Shown here piece by piece: positions 60,841 to 64,000 of a stretch of DNA of 64,000 bases. Position 1 is the stretch's first letter; each line of letters begins with the position of its first letter. The DNA lies in contig NZ_LHZC01000051.1 in assembly GCF_001580615.1 (NCBI RefSeq), positions 1 to 64,000 on the forward strand. The letters are read 5' to 3'. Below the pieces are notes generated by a model. The model made no database searches. It saw only the letters and a list, made by a program, of their open reading frames with translations, and was not told where the DNA came from. Position numbers and translations under genes: made by a program. The stretch is from Acetobacter malorum. Lineage in GTDB: Bacteria; Pseudomonadota; Alphaproteobacteria; Acetobacterales; Acetobacteraceae.

Positions 60841-61721
60841 CAGGCAAGATCGGGCAGGTCGATGCCGGCTCGTTCCGCCCGTCGGCTACGTTCCGGGTCG
60901 CGTAAGGCCAGAGCGGCGGCCAGTGCATCAATAACGACGAGTTGGGCCAGTCGGCTGCCAGCGGCGGCCATCTGTGCCGGCAGTGGTGCGCCACCGACGA
61001 CCAGTGCAATATCCGCAAGAGCGGCCAGGGGTGTGCAATACTGATTGGTGACCGCGATGAGCGACGCTCCTGCGGCAGCCGCTGCGTCGGCGACAGCCAG
61101 CGTCGTTGGCGTACGACCCGTCGAACTGACAGCTATGACGACGTCGTCCGGGCCAAGCAGGCGCGTGGCGATCATCGCCGACAAGTAATCCGGGATGCTA
61201 ATGGTCGTTACGCCCAGTGCGCGCAGGCGGAACACCGCGTCGGCGGCAACCGTCGCTGACGGACCCGCGCCGAAGGCGATCACTTGGCGGGCACCCTGGA
61301 TAGAGGCAACGGCCCTGTCGAGCGCAGTGATGTCCACTGCTCCGCTGAGCGCCGTCAGAGCGTCGGTGCCCGCACGAATGGATGTTTCTAGCACGGTGGC
61401 GGTAGTCGCATCCGCCGTGAGTGTTTCAGAAGGTGCGAAGAATTCGGCAGTGCCACGGGCACGAGCAATCTCAATCTTGAGTTCAGTAAAGCCACTAAAC
61501 CCAATCGCACGCGCGGCGCGGATCACGCTTGGTGCTGAGACGCCAGCTCGGGCGGCTACCTGCGCAGTCGTGCTGGTGCCGACGAACAAGGGATCGGTGA
61601 GCAGGAGTGCGATCACCTTCTCCTCGCTGGCAGCGAGGTTGCCGGTGCGTGCCTGAATGCCGCCAAGCCATTGGCCAAGCCGCCCTTCAGAATCTGAAAT
61701 TCCATTACAATTATCTTTCAT
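60840..61721 (-). CDS. MurR/RpiR-family regulator
   Basis: About 293 residues. N-terminal HTH (LAASEEKVIALLLTDPLFVGTSTTAQVAARAGVSAPSVIRAARAIGFSGFTELKIEIAR), C-terminal SIS domain (ARQVIAFGAGPSATVAADAVFRLRALG, DVVIAVSSTGRTPTTLAVADAAAAAGA) that binds phosphosugars or related ligands. A second ATG lies one codon upstream. A palindrome sits a few bases upstream of the start, suggesting autoregulation; the divergent reductase gene is a likely second target. Confidence 0.9.
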   Translation of the reverse strand: MKDNCNGISDSEGRLGQWLGGIQARTGNLAASEEKVIALLLTDPLFVGTSTTAQVAARAGVSAPSVIRAARAIGFSGFTELKIEIARARGTAEFFAPSETLTADATTATVLETSIRAGTDALTALSGAVDITALDRAVASIQGARQVIAFGAGPSATVAADAVFRLRALGVTTISIPDYLSAMIATRLLGPDDVVIAVSSTGRTPTTLAVADAAAAAGASLIAVTNQYCTPLAALADIALVVGGAPLPAQMAAAGSRLAQLVVIDALAAALALRDPERSRRAERAGIDLPDLA

Positions 61722-61725
61722 CATG

Positions 61726-61739
61726 TGTAATATATTACA
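61726..61739. promoter_or_regulatory. 14-bp palindrome at the RpiR gene start
   Basis: TGTAATATATTACA is a perfect palindrome immediately upstream of the regulator's start codon, in the gap shared with the divergent reductase gene. This is the kind of site RpiR proteins bind. It may also overlap the promoter. Confidence 0.55.
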
Positions 61740-61820
61740 AAGAGCGTATCGAGCGCACAAGCGTCATGTGAGTCTATGCGCTGCATGTGAGCCGAAGATT
61801 TCACCAGGGAGGCCGTTTTC

Positions 61821-62717
61821 ATGAATAAGGATATGAGTACCACTGTCGCTGTCGTAGGCCCCGGCGCAATCGGCACCGTGATTGCGGCGGCGCTGTACGA
61901 AGCTGGTCACATTCCGGTGTTATGTGGCCGCACACCGCGCGAGCATCTGACTCTGCAGGATAACGATCGTCTCATCACCGTTCCCGGACCGGTAAGGACT
62001 GATCCCCGACAAATAGATCGGAGCGCTGACCTCGTCTTCCTTGCTGTGAAGGACACACAAATCGAGGCGGCGGCGGAATGGCTGTCAGTACTGTGTCGCC
62101 CGAGGACCGTCGTATGCGTGCTGCAAAACGGTGTGGAACAGGTGGAGCGCGTAGGGCCACACTGTCCGCATGGTCAGGTCATCCCTGCCGTTGTGTGGTT
62201 TCCTGTTCAGGCGCAGTCCGATGGCTCTGTGCGCTTGCGTGGGGATGTGCGTCTTACCCTGCCAGACATGTCGGCTTCACACATCGTTGTCGAGGCGTTG
62301 CAGGGCTCCCGCTGTTCCGTAGAATTGGCCGGGGACTTCCTCTCGCAGGCCTGGCGCAAACTACTGCAGAACGCGGCAGCCGGCCTCATGGCGCTTACGC
62401 AGCGCCGCTCAGGCATGTTCGGCCGGCCTGACATCGCCGGACTTACACTCACTTATCTGCAAGAATGTCTGGCCGTGGCTCGCGCCGAGGGCGCTGAACT
62501 GGGTGACGAGATTCCGCAGACTATCCTCGACAAGTTTCTGACATCTCCTGCTGACATGGGCACTTCCATTCTTACGGACCGTGAAGCGGGTCGACCCCTT
62601 GAATGGGATATCCGCAACGGCGTCGTCCTACGTCGAGGTCGCGCCCACGGCATCCCAACGCCGATCAGCGATGTCATTGTGCCACTCCTTGCAGCCGCTA
62701 GCGATGGTCTAGGCTAA
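61821..62717 (+). CDS. ApbA/PanE-type ketopantoate reductase-like oxidoreductase
   Basis: 298 residues. N-terminal Rossmann fold VAVVGPGAIGTVIAAALYEAGH (GxGxxG for NADPH), LVFLAVKDTQ, then CVLQNGVEQVERVG. The C-terminal helical domain has the catalytic Lys in WRKLLQNAAAGLMALTQRR. GTSILTDREAGRPLEWDIRNGVVLRRGRAHGIPTPIS at the end is the PanE signature. Whether it is the biosynthetic panE or a paralogue is not clear; the RpiR-EamA context suggests a 2-keto acid reductase in a dedicated pathway. Confidence 0.88.
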   Translation: MNKDMSTTVAVVGPGAIGTVIAAALYEAGHIPVLCGRTPREHLTLQDNDRLITVPGPVRTDPRQIDRSADLVFLAVKDTQIEAAAEWLSVLCRPRTVVCVLQNGVEQVERVGPHCPHGQVIPAVVWFPVQAQSDGSVRLRGDVRLTLPDMSASHIVVEALQGSRCSVELAGDFLSQAWRKLLQNAAAGLMALTQRRSGMFGRPDIAGLTLTYLQECLAVARAEGAELGDEIPQTILDKFLTSPADMGTSILTDREAGRPLEWDIRNGVVLRRGRAHGIPTPISDVIVPLLAAASDGLG

Positions 62718-63060
62718 CTCCATGGCTGAAAAGGTCGAAGGAATTATTGTTGAAATCCCTGCGACCCGATTTTGAGGGCAATGGATGATGACAACTGGGG
62801 CTGCGTGATGACTTTCGCCTTGCGTTGAAACCGAGCGGGAGATGCTCTGTCTTACGCTGCTATGCGGCGACGCTGACCTTCTTGATGAAGAAAGAGAATC
62901 GCACAATATTAGGCGAAAATCATTCACCCCACAGGCATTTTGGGGATAAGTAAGTGCGGCCGCCTTTTGGGTGCCAGCGATATGGATATTTCTCCAGCGA
63001 GTTTTAATTCAATCAGCAGGCTCACCGAGGAACCACACGCTCGTCTTGATGCCCGGTTTC
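62718..63060. other. Gap before the insertion sequence
   Basis: Nothing identifiable. Short frames exist on both strands (for example LLGASDMDISPASFNSISRL on the plus strand) but match no family. It could be the fragment of a gene broken by the insertion at its right edge. Confidence 0.4.
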
Positions 63061-63064
63061 CTAG

Positions 63065-63924
63065 GGCATGCCGTCAGTTAGCTCCGATGACAGCGGAGAC
63101 GAGTTGCACTGCTGCGATGAAGGTTGATTTCAGCTTGTCATAGCGTGTTGCAATGCCTCTGAACCACTTCAGTCTGGCGAAGAACCGTTCGATGATGTTT
63201 CGTTTTTTATAAATTGAAAAACGGGTTTTTCGTGGACAGATACGGTTTTTCTTTGAGGGGATAACCGGCGTGATCTCCCGCTCTTCAAGCTTTTCGATGA
63301 GGGGAGCGGCGTCGTAAGCCCTGTCGGCGGCGATGTAGACCTCAGGATCGATTTCATCGAGCAATGGCTCTGCTTCAGTGATGTCCGCCCTTTGCCCGGG
63401 TGTCAGGGAAAGAGCTACAGCCTTTCCCGCAGCATCGACAATGGCATGGATTTTTGAAGTCAGTCCGCCACGGGACCGCCCGATGGCCTGATACGCGCCC
63501 CTTTTTTACGGGTACCCGCACTGTGCTGGTGAGCGCGGACAATCGTGCTGTCGATCATCATGTATTCGTTGTCATGGTCAGCTGCCAGATGCCGGAAAAT
63601 CCGTTGAATCACACCGCTTTCACACCAGCGACGCAGCCGTCGGTGCACGTTCTTCCAGTCCCCGAACCGGACAGGCAGGTCACGCCAAGGAATGCCTGCG
63701 CGATAACGATACAGCACGACTTCGATAAACCGACGGTATCCGTAGCTGTCCTACCGACATGCCCTTCGCGACCCGAGAGAAGATTTTTTATCCGCTCCCA
63801 CTAACCATCGTTCAAACCATACCGTCGCATACACATTCTTCCCGTTCCCAAAACAGGAAATAAGCATCACAGATCAGACGGGAGTACAAGCGACATAATC
63901 CTTCCGCTTAACTGACGACACGCC
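63065..63924 (-). mobile_element. IS5-family insertion sequence (IS427-like group), 860 bp
   Basis: Terminal inverted repeats GGCATGCCGTCAGTTA and GGCGTGTCGTCAGTTA match at 14 of 16 positions. Both ends are flanked by CTAG, a typical 4-bp IS427-group target duplication (63061-63064 and 63925-63928). It contains a two-frame transposase on the minus strand. Complete structure but a frameshift disables the 5' end of the transposase. Confidence 0.85.
63074..63830 (-). pseudogene. IS5-family transposase, two frames plus N-terminal frameshift
   Basis: Frame A holds VLYRYRAGIPWRDLPVRFGDW to NEYMMIDSTIVRAHQHSAGTRKKG (first DDE Asp in MIDSTIV). Frame B holds GRSRGGLTSKIHAIVDAAGK and LLDEIDPEVYIAADRAYDAAP to IERFFARLKWFRGIATRYDKL (second Asp and the Glu). 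They meet at an A6G4 run (63498-63507), where IS427-type elements use programmed frameshifting. Upstream of frame A the expected start (WERIKNLLSGREGHVGRTA) is one base out of frame, so it is probably inactive. Confidence 0.8.
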
Positions 63925-63928
63925 CTAG

Positions 63929-64000
63929 TCAGCCAGAAGCGGATTATGAACAACCATAGCTTCAAACTGGATGAATTTATTTTCCAGTTCAATCTGTAAC
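63929..64000. other. Window end, right flank of the IS
   Basis: Contains only a 17-codon frame (from 63946, MNNHSFKLDEFIFQFNL), too short to judge; possibly the end of the locus interrupted by the IS. Confidence 0.3.

Noticed and set aside
1..64000. CRISPR array
   Set aside because: No set of regularly spaced short direct repeats and no cas gene was seen.

Overview
The window looks like a chromosomal segment of an acetic acid bacterium (Acetobacteraceae, most likely Acetobacter or a close relative). The case rests on gene content: pyrF-trpF, secB, pdxA-pdxJ and anmK of alphaproteobacterial type, a Hint-domain surface protein, a protein built of Phe-Asp-x-x-Trp-Tyr repeats, and large TonB-dependent receptors. 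Genus-level placement is inference; no rRNA gene is present.

Left part (1-23.4 kb), mostly core. It starts inside a molybdenum oxidoreductase subunit, followed by an AT-rich TonB-dependent receptor. A scarred stretch follows (4.0-6.7 kb): a deleted IS5-type transposase, two fragments of related integrases, a small serine recombinase with res-like sites, and a second copy of the 3' end of tRNA-Ser. Then come lapA-pyrF-trpF (minus strand), secB, a repeat protein, an M20 peptidase, pdxA-pdxJ-(small membrane protein)-anmK, a DUF3311/sodium-solute symporter pair, alkB, a beta-lactamase-fold hydrolase, yceI, an XRE regulator and a second TonB-dependent receptor.

Middle part (23.4-59.7 kb), a mosaic genomic island that begins at tRNA-Glu(CTC). 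The last 47-48 bp of that tRNA occur three times (23.5, 50.5 and 59.2 kb). An intact tyrosine integrase follows the first copy and a dead relative follows the third. A second att family, the T-arm and acceptor end of another tRNA, also occurs three times (49.0, 54.5 and 58.8 kb), with its own integrase after the middle copy. Cargo includes a PdxA2/TIM-barrel/cupin cassette with a LysR regulator, an AraC regulator with a hydrolase, a mobilisation module (relaxase, MobC-like protein, ParA-like ATPase, candidate oriT), a glycosyltransferase, a one-module NRPS, a Hint-domain protein beside a serine recombinase and an inverted repeat, a Fic protein, a serine recombinase-ParB-ParB operon, nuclease-like proteins, prophage tail scraps and a Doc/AbrB toxin-antitoxin pair. 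Two unrelated nuclease-like genes are each followed by the same 92-bp hairpin-rich repeat.

Right part (59.7-64 kb) holds the remnant tail of a flavin monooxygenase, an RpiR regulator with an EamA transporter, a divergent ApbA/PanE-type reductase, and an IS5-family (IS427-like) insertion with a CTAG target duplication and a frameshifted transposase.

Best candidates for undescribed biology: the recombinase-ParB-ParB operon, the repeat-tagged nuclease cargo between att copies, and a possible invertible promoter in front of the Hint-domain gene.
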